From assembly GCF_964340395.1 (NCBI RefSeq), contig NC_135568.1, positions 20,421,581 to 20,483,580 of the forward strand: a stretch of DNA of 62,000 nucleotides, given 5' to 3'. The translations under genes and the position numbers were made by a program. Shown here in pieces: positions 1 through 12,204 of the stretch. The notes beneath the pieces are model-generated. The model had not been told where the DNA came from. It saw only the letters and a program-made list of their open reading frames with translations, and ran no database searches. The DNA is from Glandiceps talaboti. Lineage: Eukaryota > Hemichordata > Enteropneusta > Spengelidae. Positions within the stretch are counted from its first letter, which is position 1, and every line of letters starts with the position of its first letter.

Positions 1-788
1 ATAAGTGTACATGGCAGTCTGTATAAGTGTACATGGCAGTCTGTATAAGTGTACATTGCAGTCTGTATATGAGTGTACATGGCGCAGTCTGTATATGAGT
101 GTACATTGCAGTCTGTATATGAGTGTACATTGCAGTCTGTATATGAGTGTACATGGCAGTCTGTATAAGTGTACATTGCAGTCTGTATAAGTGTACATGG
201 CAGTCTGTATATGTGTACATTGCAGTCTGTATAAGTGTACATGGCAGTCTGTATATGAGTGTACATTGCAGTCTATATAAGTGTACATTGCAGTCTGTAT
301 ACGTGTACATGGCAGTCTGTATAAGTGTACATTGCAGTCTGTATAAGTGTACATTGCAGTCTGTGTACGTGTACATTGCAGTCTGTATAAGTGTATATGG
401 CAGTCTGTATATGAGTGTACCTGGCAGTCTGTATGAGTGTACATGGCAGTCTGTATGAGTGTACATTGCAGTCTGTTTAAGTGTACATTGCAGTCTGTAT
501 ATAAGTGTACATTGCAGTCTGTATACGTGTACATTGCAGTCTGTATATGAGTGTACATGGCAGTCTGTATGAGTGTACATGGCAGTCTGTATGAGTGTAC
601 ATGGCAGTCTGTATACGTGTACATTGCAGTCTGTATGAGTGTACATTGCAGTCTGTATATGAGTGTATATGGCAGTCTGTATAAGTGTACATGGCAGTCT
701 GTATGAGTGTACATGGCAGTCTGTATATGAGTGTACATTGCAGTCTGTATGAGTGTACATGGCAGTCTGTATGAGTGTACATTGCAGT
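1..788. repeat. Minisatellite, 21-24-bp unit
   Basis: About 35 copies of GTGTACATGGCAGTCTGTAT with small length changes (an extra ATGA or TA) run from the window edge to 788. Open frames on both strands are by-products of the repeat. The array continues leftward out of the window. Confidence 0.95.
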
Positions 789-3065
789 CTCTACTATATC
801 TGCATAGCATCAATTTATAACACTCTACTCTCAAATATATTTTTCTTGTCTGAATGTAACTGGAAAGAAACACAAGGTGTTAACTAGAACTTGGTATGCA
901 AATAAATTGACTTCCTAAAGATTACATTTTACTAAACATGTTTAAACAAATAAAACAACAACCACCTGTATCCCATCTTAGGAAGTATAGTGATTAGAGC
1001 TGTAGTCACCTGCTGGACTTACATAGAAGTAATGAATTAATAAATGATATCGACACTAGTAGATGTCTGGACAGTAAAGAAGTTAAGTTACATGTCAGGA
1101 CATTTGAAAGTGATATTTGACTGACTGACTGACTGTATAGTTTTACATTTGAAAGTGGTATGACTGACTGACTGACTGACTGACTGACTGCTTGTATAGT
1201 TTTAATTTACCTTCATTAAGGTACACAATTTGATAACAGCTATTCACATTGTTATAACAACATGTTCTGTATTTTATACTGGAGCTTGAACTAAGACTTT
1301 ACAATGTTTGCATTTTGTGCATTTGACAATGTGTTCTCTTTCCTAAACAGTTTTTTAACAAAGTTCTTTTTAAGTGTGAGTTGTTTTGCTGTATAAAAGA
1401 TAATAAATATGGGTAGATGTGTTTTGTATTTATTGTCAAAGAATTACAATCCAATTAGTGGCTTGTCCAGAAAAAAAGGGAAAGTCAGAAACTGGGATGA
1501 CATGGGAATCACAGCAAAAATAGTGGGGTGACATGGTAATCATAGCAAACAGTCACATTGCTTGAATAACTGTAGCAGCCAAGTACTGATTCACTTGTGA
1601 ATATAAATAATCCAATGTCTTTCTCATGACTTTCTCCTTTGACTGTGTTCCTAGACTGCTGTAATGACATTCATAATCATTACTGTTAAAATTGTATTAT
1701 TTGTGTGTTCATAGATGTAGTCATTCAGTTACATCATCAACGATGCAAACAAAAATGGAAATAAATGACCATAGATCAGCCGAAATTTCTTGATCAGAAA
1801 AATTATCATACTTTAATAAAATGTAATACAAGAAATGGTTAATTCCAAATTGTTATGGGTATACTAGCATTAGATAAGACATGAACTACTTCCTAAGAAG
1901 GAAATATTCAACCATCCTTATTTGCAGAAAAATAGCCATCTCTGTAATATGAAATGGACTTATTCCTTATAAGGATATGTGGAACCTGTTTCACCTTATA
2001 TGGAAAAGGATAGCTAGCTAATGCCATATAAGGTGATATAGCTAAAATAAGGATTTTTCAGCCCAGCTTCAGGAAATATGGACTGTATGCCTTATATGGA
2101 TTTGAAAATGCCATATATGGATATGTGAATACTTATTTTGCCTACTGGAATTTGAATAATAACTAATAAATTTTTTGTTGGATAATTAGTTTTCATTTGG
2201 TTGTGAATATGAATTTTGTTTTAAAATTCACACCAGATAATTTGATGGATGTCACAAAAAATGATCTTTTGAATTTTGTTTGAATGATTAAAATTATGGA
2301 ATTTCATAAAAGTTTAAAAAATTTAGTATTGTTAATTTAATTGTCATGTTTTTTTAATATAGGATCATTTACATATTTTTTGTATAAAGTGCAGTATTTA
2401 GGAGGATTTGATAAAGAACTTCAGGTCTTGCAAAAATTGTTAATAAAAGCCTCATTTAATAATTTGAAGTGCCATCACAAAGAAATATTATGGTTTATCC
2501 TGCCATGAAAGGGAGAAGTGTCTTTTCACATTTGTCAAGGAGAAAACATAGTTTACCTTGATACGATGAAATAGGTGGTCACCGCAAAGTGTAGTCTGTA
2601 AGGTATGCCTTGTTAGAGCACCCTCACACACAGCTTGACCCCTAGCAAGACTGTTGAGGGCAGAGTCAAAGAGATACGGTGTACTTTACAGTCTACCCAA
2701 AGTGTAATGTAGAAAGAAAATTTTAAGAAAATAGTGTGCATGAAATATATCCTGCAAAACAGCTGCCATTTCAAATAAATTTATGAAAAGATTTTTAAAT
2801 ATGTCTAAATTTTTTGAGTAGATTAGACATTTTATAGTTAGTAGAAACCATACAGGTTTCGGTTCTTTCTGTCTCTGTAAATACTGATGTCTAGTAATAG
2901 TTAATAAGTTTTGACATTTTAAAGAAATATGTTATACTGTGTGTAATATGAATGCCTTGTCAACTATCATTTTAAGGTATCAATTGGTATCACACTTCAA
3001 TAAATTTTATAAGAAAGAATGGTTTGATGAAAATTATAGTTTTTTTGTATGTTGGTTGATTTTTT
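789..3065. other. AT-rich intergenic stretch without recognisable genes
   Basis: No convincing coding potential. It contains a CTGA microsatellite duplicated at 1120-1137 and 1160-1190 (each followed by TGTATAGTTTTA) and the CArG cluster listed separately. The remainder shows no structure I can name. Confidence 0.6.
1965..2120. promoter_or_regulatory. Cluster of five CArG-type decamers, CC(A/T)6GG
   Basis: Perfect matches at 1965-1974, 1994-2003, 2024-2033, 2090-2099 and 2111-2120. Two of them form a perfect 13-bp inverted pair (TCACCTTATATGG ... CCATATAAGGTGA). CArG boxes bind SRF/MADS-box proteins in animals. Whether this is a regulatory element or a local repeat made of such decamers cannot be told here; no nearby gene is visible. 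Confidence 0.4.
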
Positions 3066-3510
3066 AGCACAACTGAACCAATAAGGGGTGATATAGGTAT
3101 GATGTGGTGCAGTGTCTGTGCAACTGAACCAATAAAGGGTTCTGTCTCTCTGTCTGTGTGTGTGTGCACAACTTATTATATTACCTGGGGTGTCTAGTGG
3201 GAATTATTCAAATCAAAATGATCTTACCACTGATGTGTGATTTGGGTAAAACAAATGTGTTTTTTGGTTCAATTTAATTTTACATTTAATGGGATGCATC
3301 TGGGCATGTGCTTCAAATGAAGCTGTATTCACCACATGATGATGCCATGTATGCAAATTAGGTCTAAAATTGTCAATTTTGGTCGCAAACTTTATATATT
3401 GAAACTGCATGGTGAATGGGGTTGAAACGTGATGAGGATGTTTCTTAAGGTGTTATTCAGCAGTTATTCGACATTTGGGCCTAGCAACCATTACTACACC
3501 CTTAGCAACA
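3066..3510 (+). mobile_element. Degenerate HINE/pearl-like repeat, family 1
   Basis: It starts with TAGCACAACTGAAC, then TCTG/TG microsatellite, then CCTGGGGTGTCTAGTGGG and CAAATCAAAATGATC, as in the better copies at 15447 and 17571. The terminal hairpin has decayed. Confidence 0.65.
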
Positions 3511-3720
3511 ATGAAATGATGATGCATATTAATACATTCATCTTCCACTCATGCAGTAGACATATAGAATGACAGACAATGACATACAGTACAGACAGCA
3601 GATATATCCACAAATACATATTCAAGTAATGGGCTACCAGTGTAGGGTCCACACCATTTAAGAAATTATGCAGATTAATCATCTAAAAACTTTCAAAAAA
3701 TAGTAGTGCCAATGGTGTTG

Positions 3721-4640
3721 TAGCACAACTGTACAGTTTTTAAAAAATGTTTACCCACATGCTGATCCATGCTAGGTATAGGTGTTCATTTGCTGAATGA
3801 TTATCCAGTTGCCTATCCAACCCTGTTGTATCTTTGCAATATACACGACCATTTGGCTGTTGCTATTTTATTTTATTTTTATTTAAACTTTAAAGAGGGT
3901 TAAAAATCATACAGATAACCTCTGGATAACCTGGTTAGCTAAAAGCTAGTCTTCCCCAGGGGCCCTCTAAAGACAATAAAAACATGAAAAGTTAAAACAC
4001 ACACAGAAATACAAATAAGACAAATACAATATACAATATGTTAAAATATGCTTCTATAAAATTAGTTTTAAAAGCGCTTAAAGACGGTGAACTCCAAACT
4101 TTTTGGTAAGCTTATTAAAAGTGATTGCACCAGCATGTCTTAATGTTCTGGACGTTGACATTAATTTGATTGTGGGGACATAATAGGACATTGTTTTGGC
4201 TGCTGAGTCTGGTATTGTGGGATGATACATTATTGATCCTTGTAAACATGTTTGAAATATATAAATATATTTGTAAACAAGGCAACTGGTTCTGCACTTA
4301 ACTCTTTCTTGTGCGGTCATAATTCTGCATCCATTAAAAAGTGGGGCAGATGGAGCAGCTCTGGGGGTGTCCATAATCAATCTGAGAGCCATTTTTTGCC
4401 AATCCGTAATTCATACAATATTGCAATGGGGGTGGTCATATTGCTAGACATATATGCATACATTTCAAGTTTCAGTCTCATTGACCAAGTATTTTTTGAG
4501 ATACAAGTTTATGACCAAAACTCACATTTTTACACCTAATTTGCATATCACTAATGGTTCAGAAGTGCAAAAAAGCTTTATGGGATATGTGTGCTTTGTT
4601 ATTGTTGATGTGTGTTCAAAATTATTGAATTTGAAGCTGC
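3721..4640 (-). mobile_element. HINE/pearl-like repeat, family 1, split by a retrotransposon
   Basis: The distal end TAGCACAACTGTACAG at 3721 and the following 140 bases match 23154-23300. The copy resumes at 4428 (GGGGTGGTCATATTGCTAG) and continues into the core unit (TTACACCTAATTTGCATATC near 4530). The hairpin end is missing. Bases 3867-4419 are a foreign insertion. Confidence 0.7.
3867..4419 (-). mobile_element. 5'-truncated non-LTR retrotransposon (RT C-terminal end)
   Basis: On the minus strand, 4392-4078 encodes ALRLIMDTPRAAPSAPLF, then LPCLVYK-like text and a VPTIKLMSTSRTLRHAGA block: the conserved region after the reverse transcriptase of jockey/CR1/L2-type ORF2. The 3' side ends in an A-rich AAATAAAATAAAAT tail at 3867-3885. 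It lies inside the family 1 repeat, with imperfect 8-bp flanks (GTTGCTAT at 3859, ATTGCAAT at 4420) that look like an aged target duplication. Confidence 0.75.
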
Positions 4641-4741
4641 ATTCTTAAGATATTGTGAATTTCTAAATCTCATTAATTTGGCTAATTACTCTTTACAACT
4701 ATACGCTATATCAACATGCTTTATAGCACATGTGTGTTTTG

Positions 4742-5160
4742 TTAGTACCTGCCGGATGAAGTCCGGGACGGAAACTTATGGATTGGGTTCCGTCCGTCCC
4801 GCCATCCGTCTGTCCGTCCATCCATCAGTCTGTCTGTCACTGTTTCTTGGCGATGCCTGGACCAATTTTTTTCAAACTTGGTACAGGGGCAACATACAAT
4901 GGCATACATATGCATGTCAATTTGTTCCATGATATGATCCAATATGGCCACCTAGCAGCCATTTTGTTTGCAAATTTTCCCTGTCCAAAGCCATATCTCA
5001 GACATGCTTGAACAGATCTGATTCAAGTTGGTTCTAGGACAGTGTCCTATGACATGTGCACATCCATTTTCATTGTGATACAATCCAATATAGCTGCCTG
5101 ACAGCAACTTTGTTGGCACAGTTTTCATGTCCAAAGCCATAACTCAGACATGCTTGAACA
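4742..5160 (+). mobile_element. HINE/pearl-like repeat, family 2
   Basis: It begins with GTACCTGCCGGATGAAGTCC, then a GTCC/GTCT microsatellite, then about two copies of a ~152-bp core (CTTGGTACAGGGGCAACATA; AATATGGCCACCTAGCAGCC; CCAAAGCCATATCTCAGACA). The same core forms the array at 53380-54360. It carries no transposition protein. Confidence 0.75.
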
Positions 5161-5249
5161 GGTCCCCCCCCCCCAACCGAACCCCATAGGTTATGTAGAT
5201 GTACATAGTTTTGTTAAAATTTCAAAGAGTATCTATTTATAACTTAGCA

Positions 5250-5699
5250 AAGACAAGTGTGCTCAATGGATAAGCTTTCTACATACTGTAATTTCAAGGT
5301 TTCCCTCCAAAAATCTTGTAGCAAATCACATGATCAGAAGAGTAACAATGATTGTCCCTTATTGGCTCTAACATACCATCCCTTTTCCACTAGAGTTAAG
5401 AACAACTTTTTAATATCTTACATTCTTATAGGGTTACCAATTCATTATTTCCTGAAGCACCTTTGACAGCTTGGCGTCATGACACCAGTCTTAGAGATAT
5501 GGTGGTCTATATAGAACAACATGGATTGGAAGTTAATGCTGGTTCATTTCAATGCGATCGTACTCGATGTGGTACATGTCCTTTCATTATTAATATTAAT
5601 CATGTATTTGGCTCTAAGATCAGTGTGGCTGTTATGAGAAGATTTACTTCTATTAGTACTAATGTAGTGTATTGCATTACATGCCAGAAATGCGGTTTT
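5250..5699 (+). pseudogene. Penelope-like element fragment (RT end and linker before the GIY-YIG domain)
   Basis: The region encodes LALTYHPFSTRVKN, then after a frame change TAWRHDTSLRDMVV and CDRTRCGTCPFI ... STNVVYCITCQKCG. This matches the linker between the reverse transcriptase and the GIY-YIG nuclease in Penelope-like elements: the LTYHP block, the R-D-x-x-L-R-D block and the Cys-rich CxxCxxCP knuckle. It stops exactly where the HINE hairpin starts at 5700. A second copy lies at 41040-42140 on the minus strand. Confidence 0.8.
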
Positions 5700-5782
5700 T
5701 AGCACAACTGAACTGAGGTTCAGTAGTGCTATAGGGATTGCCCGGCTTCTATCTGTCTGTGTGTGTGTGTGTGTGTGTGTGT
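5700..5782 (+). mobile_element. Truncated HINE/pearl-like repeat, family 1 (hairpin and microsatellite only)
   Basis: The 32-bp terminal hairpin (two 14-base arms around TGAG, 5700-5731) is followed by ATAGGGATTGCC and a TCTG/TG microsatellite ending near 5782. The core units are missing. Confidence 0.8.
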
Positions 5783-6299
5783 GATTCAAAATGCTCACAT
5801 TCACTATCGCTAATTTGCTAGATGACACGTTTGTGAAACGCATTCTGGTTTTAAAACTTATAAAATGCGTCTTCAAACACCTTAAAATGACCTTTTTTCA
5901 GTCAGTTCCCTTCGAGTTACTTCGAGAGTTTTCAGGTATTTCCGGTCCCATCTAGACCATATCTATGACGTCATAAGGAGTTCAGCGTTAGCACTAAGAC
6001 TATGACGAGCGTACTCACTAGGTGAATAAAACTCAACAGCATTGTGAAAAAATACATTGCTGGTGGTTGTAATAGATATAAGTGAACAGAAACTACAGTC
6101 TACATGTCTTATTAACCAACATTTACTGATATTTACTCACACTTTCTGACTAACTGTCAGTGTCTGTAGTATAAATGCTAAAATATTATCTCCCCATATT
6201 ATGGCAAATTAAATCAAAACGACTAGACTAGATATACATAAACACTTGTAATGTCGCGTGTTTCACATTCATTGACTTTTATTTATCTGATTTTTCTGA

Positions 6300-6735
6300 C
6301 AATGAGCGTCTAATTTGTGTCTGACACTGAGCAACTTATTTTAGTCTGACAATGAGCATCTAATTTGTGTTTGACACTGAGCAACCTATTTGAGTACGAC
6401 ACTGAGCATGTAATTTGAGTCTGACGCTGAGCATCTAAATTGTGTCTGACACTGAGCATGTAATTTGTGTCTGACACTGAGCATGTATTTTGTGTCTGAC
6501 AATGAGCATCTAATTTGTGTCTGACACTAAGCAACTAATTTATGTCTGACACTGAGCATGTAATTTGAGTCTGACACTGAGCATGTAATTTGAGTCTGAC
6601 AATGAGCATCTAATTTGTGTCCGACACTGAGCAACTTACTTATGTCTGACAATGAGCATCTAATTTGTGTCTGACGATGAGCATCTAATTTGGGTCCAAC
6701 ACTGAGCATGTAATTTGAGTCTGACACTGAGAAGT
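6300..6735. repeat. Minisatellite, 25-bp unit
   Basis: About 17 copies of TCTGACACTGAGCATSTAAT plus TTGTG/TTGAG, spaced at 25 bp (for example 6546, 6571, 6596). Minus-strand open frames here come from the repeat. Confidence 0.95.
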
Positions 6736-7144
6736 TGGTAATTAGAGAATTTGGAGTAATTTGTATTTATGTAATTTCTTCTACTTGTCTCCCATTCGTT
6801 TACTAGACATAGATAATGCTTACTTAACCTTTAGATTGGAATACAGAAACTTTACCACTGGACTCCAATGGACTTGTGATTATTCATGTGTAATTTTTAT
6901 CAGTTAGATGTTTGCATGTAGTTGTTAATTAGAGCGTTGAAAACTGTTGTTACAGTTTTACATGCACTAATTTGAATATTTGTGTTATGTTGTTAGAACA
7001 TTTCACCATGTGCATTAGGTTCACATTGCATGCATTGCACAAGCGGGCTATCTTGCTGGAGAATTCGCCAAGATAAATTCATACGATTGTTACGCTAACG
7101 TAACAGTAACATTGTACTCCGATGTACCGCTGTAGGTGAAGTAC

Positions 7145-7353
7145 TTCGAAAGTTAGCTGCAATAATTGTAGCGTCTTGTTGCGGTTTTGTGGGTTTTTTC
7201 GTCTGTTTTGGTGACTTTTTAAGTTTTTGTGTTTAACCCGCACCTAACGTTAGGTGCGGGTTAAACACAAAAACTTAAAAAGTCACCAAAACAGACGAAA
7301 AAACCCACAAAACCGCAACAAGACGCTACAATTATTGCAGCTATTCGAAAGTT
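7145..7353. mobile_element. Perfect palindromic foldback element with flanking direct repeats
   Basis: Arms 7154-7248 and 7249-7343 are perfect reverse complements with no spacer (centre CCTAACGTTAGG). A 10-bp direct repeat TTCGAAAGTT lies on each side (7145-7154 and 7344-7353), as expected for a target-site duplication. It encodes no protein. The direct repeats favour a MITE-like insertion over a chimeric-read artefact, but the absence of any arm divergence keeps an artefact possible. Confidence 0.65.
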
Positions 7354-8432
7354 ACACCGTTCCAATGTTAGATGTACTCCAGTGTACATCACCGAGAGTA
7401 CTTTCGATGTTACACGGACAAGACAAGTTGTCTGCCGACGTACTGCCCTCCCTGGCGTCACATGTCGCGCTACCGTCCAGAGGTCAGGCGACGACCATTT
7501 CAGCGCGTTGTCTACAAAATACGGGAAAGACTACTTATTTTTGGTTTACATAATAAAGACAGAAAGTTTAGCGGCATACAAGAGTGGTAACGTTATGTGA
7601 AACACCCTCCAAAATTATAGTGAGATGCATGTCCGAATGCCTGAGGCATTGAACTGGGGTTCTATACTTCCCTGCCTGAAGACAGAAAAGGTGACTGTCA
7701 TGAAGGTGAATATTTTAATATTTTATTAACAATGTACGCCACTCTGATGTCTATTGTACTTATGCCCAACAAGTTTACAGGATAGCAGGATTAGTCCATC
7801 TTACCTTGCTAGACTAGATTAAGATAAAGTACACACTGTCTTACCCCTTGCCAGGTGATGCTAATTGTCGTGAATTACATTTATTATTGATTCTTATTTT
7901 GTGTTCTACGTTCTTTCCGTTACAAGTTGGAATGCGCGTGCATTCTTATGTGATGTAAGTTTTCCGTTACTAGTTGGAACACACATTTATATAAAGTACA
8001 GAGTTCACAGAGTTCCCAGTGCAACCTACTACTTTCTTGTATCGTCATTACTATTAATGCTGTTTTCGAACCCCTTTCTATTGTGAGTCATCCACAATAA
8101 TACTGAGATAAAAGTGTACACATTCGGATGGGGACACACACAACATGCAGTGTTCACGGCGAAACAAATAAGCAACATTCACAAGCCTTGATATGTCTGA
8201 TCAACCAGACGTGTCTTATATTATAGTGTAGCTCATATGAAGATCTGGGTAAAATTCGTTTTTTAAATGTTTACCGTTTCTTACTGTGCAGTCACTACTC
8301 CATTCATGGTACAGTAGTATGACTTATTTTTAATACTCCTCGCCACAACTATTTTTCTCCGTAATTAAGTTCTCGTAATTTTGGCAAACTATTTTGGTCC
8401 GGGCCGTACTCTTGCATTTGATTCTTGAGACC
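7354..8432. other. Unassigned intergenic sequence
   Basis: No gene, known repeat or strong structure recognised. Composition is less AT-rich near 7400-7520, where short open frames overlap in several frames without family resemblance. Confidence 0.5.
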
Positions 8433-9248
8433 ATGGACTACGGTGGCCCACAGGTGACAGACGAAAACTAAATTTGTGCTATAAATAATTGATTTTTGAG
8501 GGCAAAATATTTAATAAAAGGATAACACTTTTATTTCATATGACAAAACATTAATTTCTTGGGTCAATATAGAAATATCAAAGCAATAAACTACCATTTC
8601 TGTGACAAATAAATTCTTTTTACAGAGCAGAAAATTAATTTGCGAAACGAAAATTTTTATTCATGTGGCCCAAACTTTATTTTCGAGTGATAACATTTAA
8701 GTTGCGGGATAAAATGTTTAATTGTTGGTGCAATGTTTGAAACATTAGAACCGTTTTTTCTAAAGTTTTCTAACAAGACTTAAAATGCCTCATTGCAAAC
8801 TATTTATCCTTAGAGCAGTACACCGAGTTTTCGTGAAAAAACTCTAAATTTGTGGAAAAAGTATTTAAATGTCAAGCCGGAATATGAATTTAAGTCCATT
8901 ACACTCTTATACTCTGACTGCAGAAACAACATTTGTCTCCATACAACCTCCTTTTCTTATCGACGAGATTTACTTATAAACATTAATGTTTGGGGACGAA
9001 ACATTAATATGCAAGGACAAAACTTTCTTTTTGCTTGACGGAAGTTGGACTGCATGACGGAAATTGATTATATATCCCACAATCCTTGGCACACTCTTGG
9101 CGGCTATTTCAACTTCGCGACCAGTTCTATATCTGATCATGTCAAGTGGTAAACACATCAACTGTTTCCAGTGTATAAATGTTTTGTTTTTTTAAAGATA
9201 ATAAAGGACGGAAACACCATTCCCATCAATACTAGTATTCCTGGACCC

Positions 9249-9413
9249 AATCTCATTAAAATCTGATATGGTGAAAGCAGCTAAATGCTTTATTTACCAC
9301 TATTTCCATCGTTTTGTGATGTTTCCCACGCAGGCGGCGATCACTCGAAACAAAAACAAGCGACACAAATAAAGCATTTAGCTGCTTTCACCACATCAGA
9401 TTTTAATCAGATT
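9249..9413. mobile_element. MITE-like hairpin, ~165 bp
   Basis: Inverted ends AATCTSATTAAAATCTGAT and the inner GTGAAAGCAGCTAAATGCTT pair at 9250-9300 and 9362-9413. The 10-bp direct repeat TTCCTGGACC flanks it (9238-9247 and 9414-9423). Non-coding. A 9-11-bp duplication is typical of Mutator-like elements, but the family is not proven. Confidence 0.65.
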
Positions 9414-10009
9414 TTCCTGGACCAATGGGGAAAGATTTAAAAGATATTATTGAAAATGACAGTGTCCTGTGGAATAGTTGTAGAATATATAATTATCATG
9501 AGAGTTGGACCCTGAATGCACACAACACCTCGAAAAACAGACAGACTAAAAACGAAGAATGTACCTCTGCCCTATACATTCCGACGCTGATCTAGGTACT
9601 GAGAATGGTACTGTGGCTGTAATATAGTGCTTTGGTTTGGGATGACCCAAATGCTCATAGATATGTGACTTCATGACATAATTACAGAATTGAGGCCTGT
9701 TATCGAGAGATTACGAAGAGTATTTCAGTTCTGAATTTATGGCAAGGGGTCTGAGGACAAATGGGGGGGGGGGGGCAACAAATTGGAGGTTTTAAGGTGG
9801 AGGGACATGGAAATTCTGATCGTTTGAAAGGGGAGGGGCACGAAATGTTTAGCTCATGATTTGAACCAAAGTACACCTCGGGAGTGGTCGTTTACCGAGT
9901 ACATTTTAACATTTCTTGCAGCTTTGCCACAATGAATTCAAAAGCCTACAGTCAGTGATAAGATGGGTGATTACTATACGAAATATGTATGCCTTAATCT
10001 CTCTTCTCC

Positions 10010-10175
10010 CTCCCTCCCTCCCTCCGTCTGTCTGTCTGCCTGTCTCTATCTCTGTCTGTCTGTCTCCCTCTGTCTGTCTGTCTGTCTGTCTGTCTGCTTG
10101 TCTGTCTGTATGTATGTATGTGTGTATGTACGTACGTACGTACGTACGTACGGACATACGTACGTATGTACGGAC

Positions 10176-10231
<56 letters not shown>

Positions 10232-10254
10232 GGCTGGCTGGCTGGCTGGCTCTC
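10010..10254. repeat. Compound microsatellite (CTCC, CTGT, GTAC, CTGG tetramers)
   Basis: Successive tetranucleotide tracts. The long open frames over it on both strands (SVCLSVCL or TDRQTDRQ) are by-products. Confidence 0.95.
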
Positions 10255-10259
10255 TGTGG

Positions 10260-11240
10260 GAGAGGAACCCCTCCCATACCCTCCCCACAAGCTATCATGG
10301 GTGATGCTGTTTCTCAAATCAAAATTGAAAGAAAAAACCCTGCTGGCCAAGTATTTCAAAGTGTAGGTTACAGCCACAGGCATTTGTTTCTCGAGTTATG
10401 GCTCAGAATATTTCTATCAGAATACAATAAAATGACGATAATATCGTTAATATTGACGTATTAAACCAACACTATATGAAAGGGGTGAAATTACACTTGT
10501 TTCTGTGATCGCGCAGTTTCACTCAATGCGAAGGTGTCTGGCATGGGTTCCTGCATGTTGCAATCGCGCAAACATAATAATCACCCCGTGTTTTGTCTTA
10601 GAAGTCAAAATGCCGCGTGAATCCATAGCAATTTAAAAGTGTTTTTTTTTCAATGTCCATAAATAAAACCAGTTATCAGTACATTGTAAATGACATTTCG
10701 TCTTATAAGTACTTTGTAAAGTTTTGGTAGTGTGTTAACGTGGGCAAAGTAGTAATGATATGAATACATAAAAAACAATGGGTGAATCTCAATTATAGAT
10801 CTTGGTGAAACTAACTTCCTTTTTTCCAAGGGATTTTGTTTACAGAATCTTTTGATTTCATTGTATGTAAGAGGCATCTCTGAAGTAATTCATGATATAT
10901 TGAAGAATAAGCTTACTTGGCTAAACATCGAAAAATGTCGGTTTCAAAGTATTCATTTTAGCAATAAATAGAATCAAGAAAAGATGCTATAGTTTGCAGC
11001 GTGAACAGCGCCACCAGGCGACTAAACTGAGAAAATATACAATAGCGTCATTGATGTGTATTGTAACACAATTTTAACTTTGTAAGGTGCTTATATTAAT
11101 TGTCTTTTCAAAAGTTGGAGTCCATTATCCCCATGAAAAGTGAAAATCTCATTTTTGACATCAATTTCTTAAATTGGGAGCATACATCCACAATACATTA
11201 TGGCCTTTTAATAGTACATGTTTTGCGTGTGATTAAAGTT
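10260..11240. other. Unassigned interior of the foldback element
   Basis: No coding family recognised. AT-rich, with scattered stops in all frames. Confidence 0.5.
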
Positions 11241-11249
11241 GGTGATTAG

Positions 11250-12140
11250 ATCAAATTGTACTGAATGCTGGTGCTCCCCAAGTTTGCGTGTTGTCACCAA
11301 CATTATTTTCAATTTATACTGATCACATGAGATGTAGTTCTGCAATATGTTGTCTGTTTAAATTTTCCAATGACATGGCAATTGTTGGTCTGTTACTTGA
11401 TGAAGCTCTTTAGCTGAATATTTAAAGAATTGGTGTAAAGACAGCTTTTTAGAAATGAATGTTTCAAAAACAAAATAATTAGTTGTAGCACATAAAGTAA
11501 CTGATCAATTTACACCTGTATCAATGAATGGAGACTCTGTTGAAGTTGTTACTAGTTTCAAATACCTTGGGTCAATTCTCGATGACAAGCTCTCCTTCGC
11601 CGAAAACACAGACTATATTGCGAAAAAAGCTCAACAGAGACTATATCTTTTTTTAAAGTCATTCGACGTCAGTCAGAACGTACTGCAATTAGTGTATAGA
11701 TCTATTATTGAAAGTGTTTTGACTTTCAATATAATCTTTTGGTATGGTAATCTCACGGTTGAAAACAAGAGTAAACTTTGTCGTATTGTAAACACAGCAG
11801 AGAAGATCATTGGCTGTCGTCAAACAACACTGGCATGTCATTATCATATGGCAGTTAACAGGAAAGCCCTGAAAATAGTCAATGATTATATGCATCCCTC
11901 ACTAAGCTCCCATCTGGTCGCCGTTACAGAATGCCTCTTGCAAGGAAAAACCTTTTTTAAAAATTGTTCGTTCCAACAGCTGTGTCTATTTTAAACTCAC
12001 TGTAAAGTCCTTTTAAACTCACTGTATGTATATGTATATATTGTACTTGTGTAAATTGTGTTTTGAGCCGAAAGACAAATTTCCGCATTCATATATACGG
12101 ATAATAAAGTTATTGAATTGAATTGAATTGAAATAAATTA
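11250..12140 (+). pseudogene. Non-LTR retrotransposon 3' fragment (reverse transcriptase thumb and C terminus)
   Basis: At 11260-11400, broken frames read APQVCVLSPTLFSIYTDHM and FSNDMAIVG, where the normal catalytic box is F/YADD; the first active Asp is therefore lost. The open part 11524-11994 reads FKYLGSILDDKLSF, AQQRLYLFLKSF, YRSIIESVLTFNIIFWYGNL and AEKIIG, typical of CR1/L2-like ORF2. A 3' end with AATAAAGTTATTGAATTGAA and a (TTGAA)n tail at 12100-12135 is present, followed by (CAGA)n. It is dead and 5'-truncated. Confidence 0.8.
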
Positions 12141-12146
12141 AATTGA

Positions 12147-12147
<1 letters not shown>

Positions 12148-12203
<56 letters not shown>

Positions 12204-12204
12204 G
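12148..12204. repeat. (CAGA)n microsatellite at the inner edge of the right arm
   Basis: About 14 tandem CAGA units directly between the retrotransposon tail and the inverted arm. Confidence 0.95.

Noticed and set aside
6310-6727. Cys/Ser-rich repetitive secreted protein
   Set aside because: The 25-bp unit is not a multiple of three, so the apparent protein repeats are a 75-bp artefact of the minisatellite.
9906-10464. Long open frames on both strands with SVCLSVCL or TDRQTDRQ repeats
   Set aside because: They lie over tetranucleotide microsatellites, which lack stops in several frames; no conserved flanking protein.
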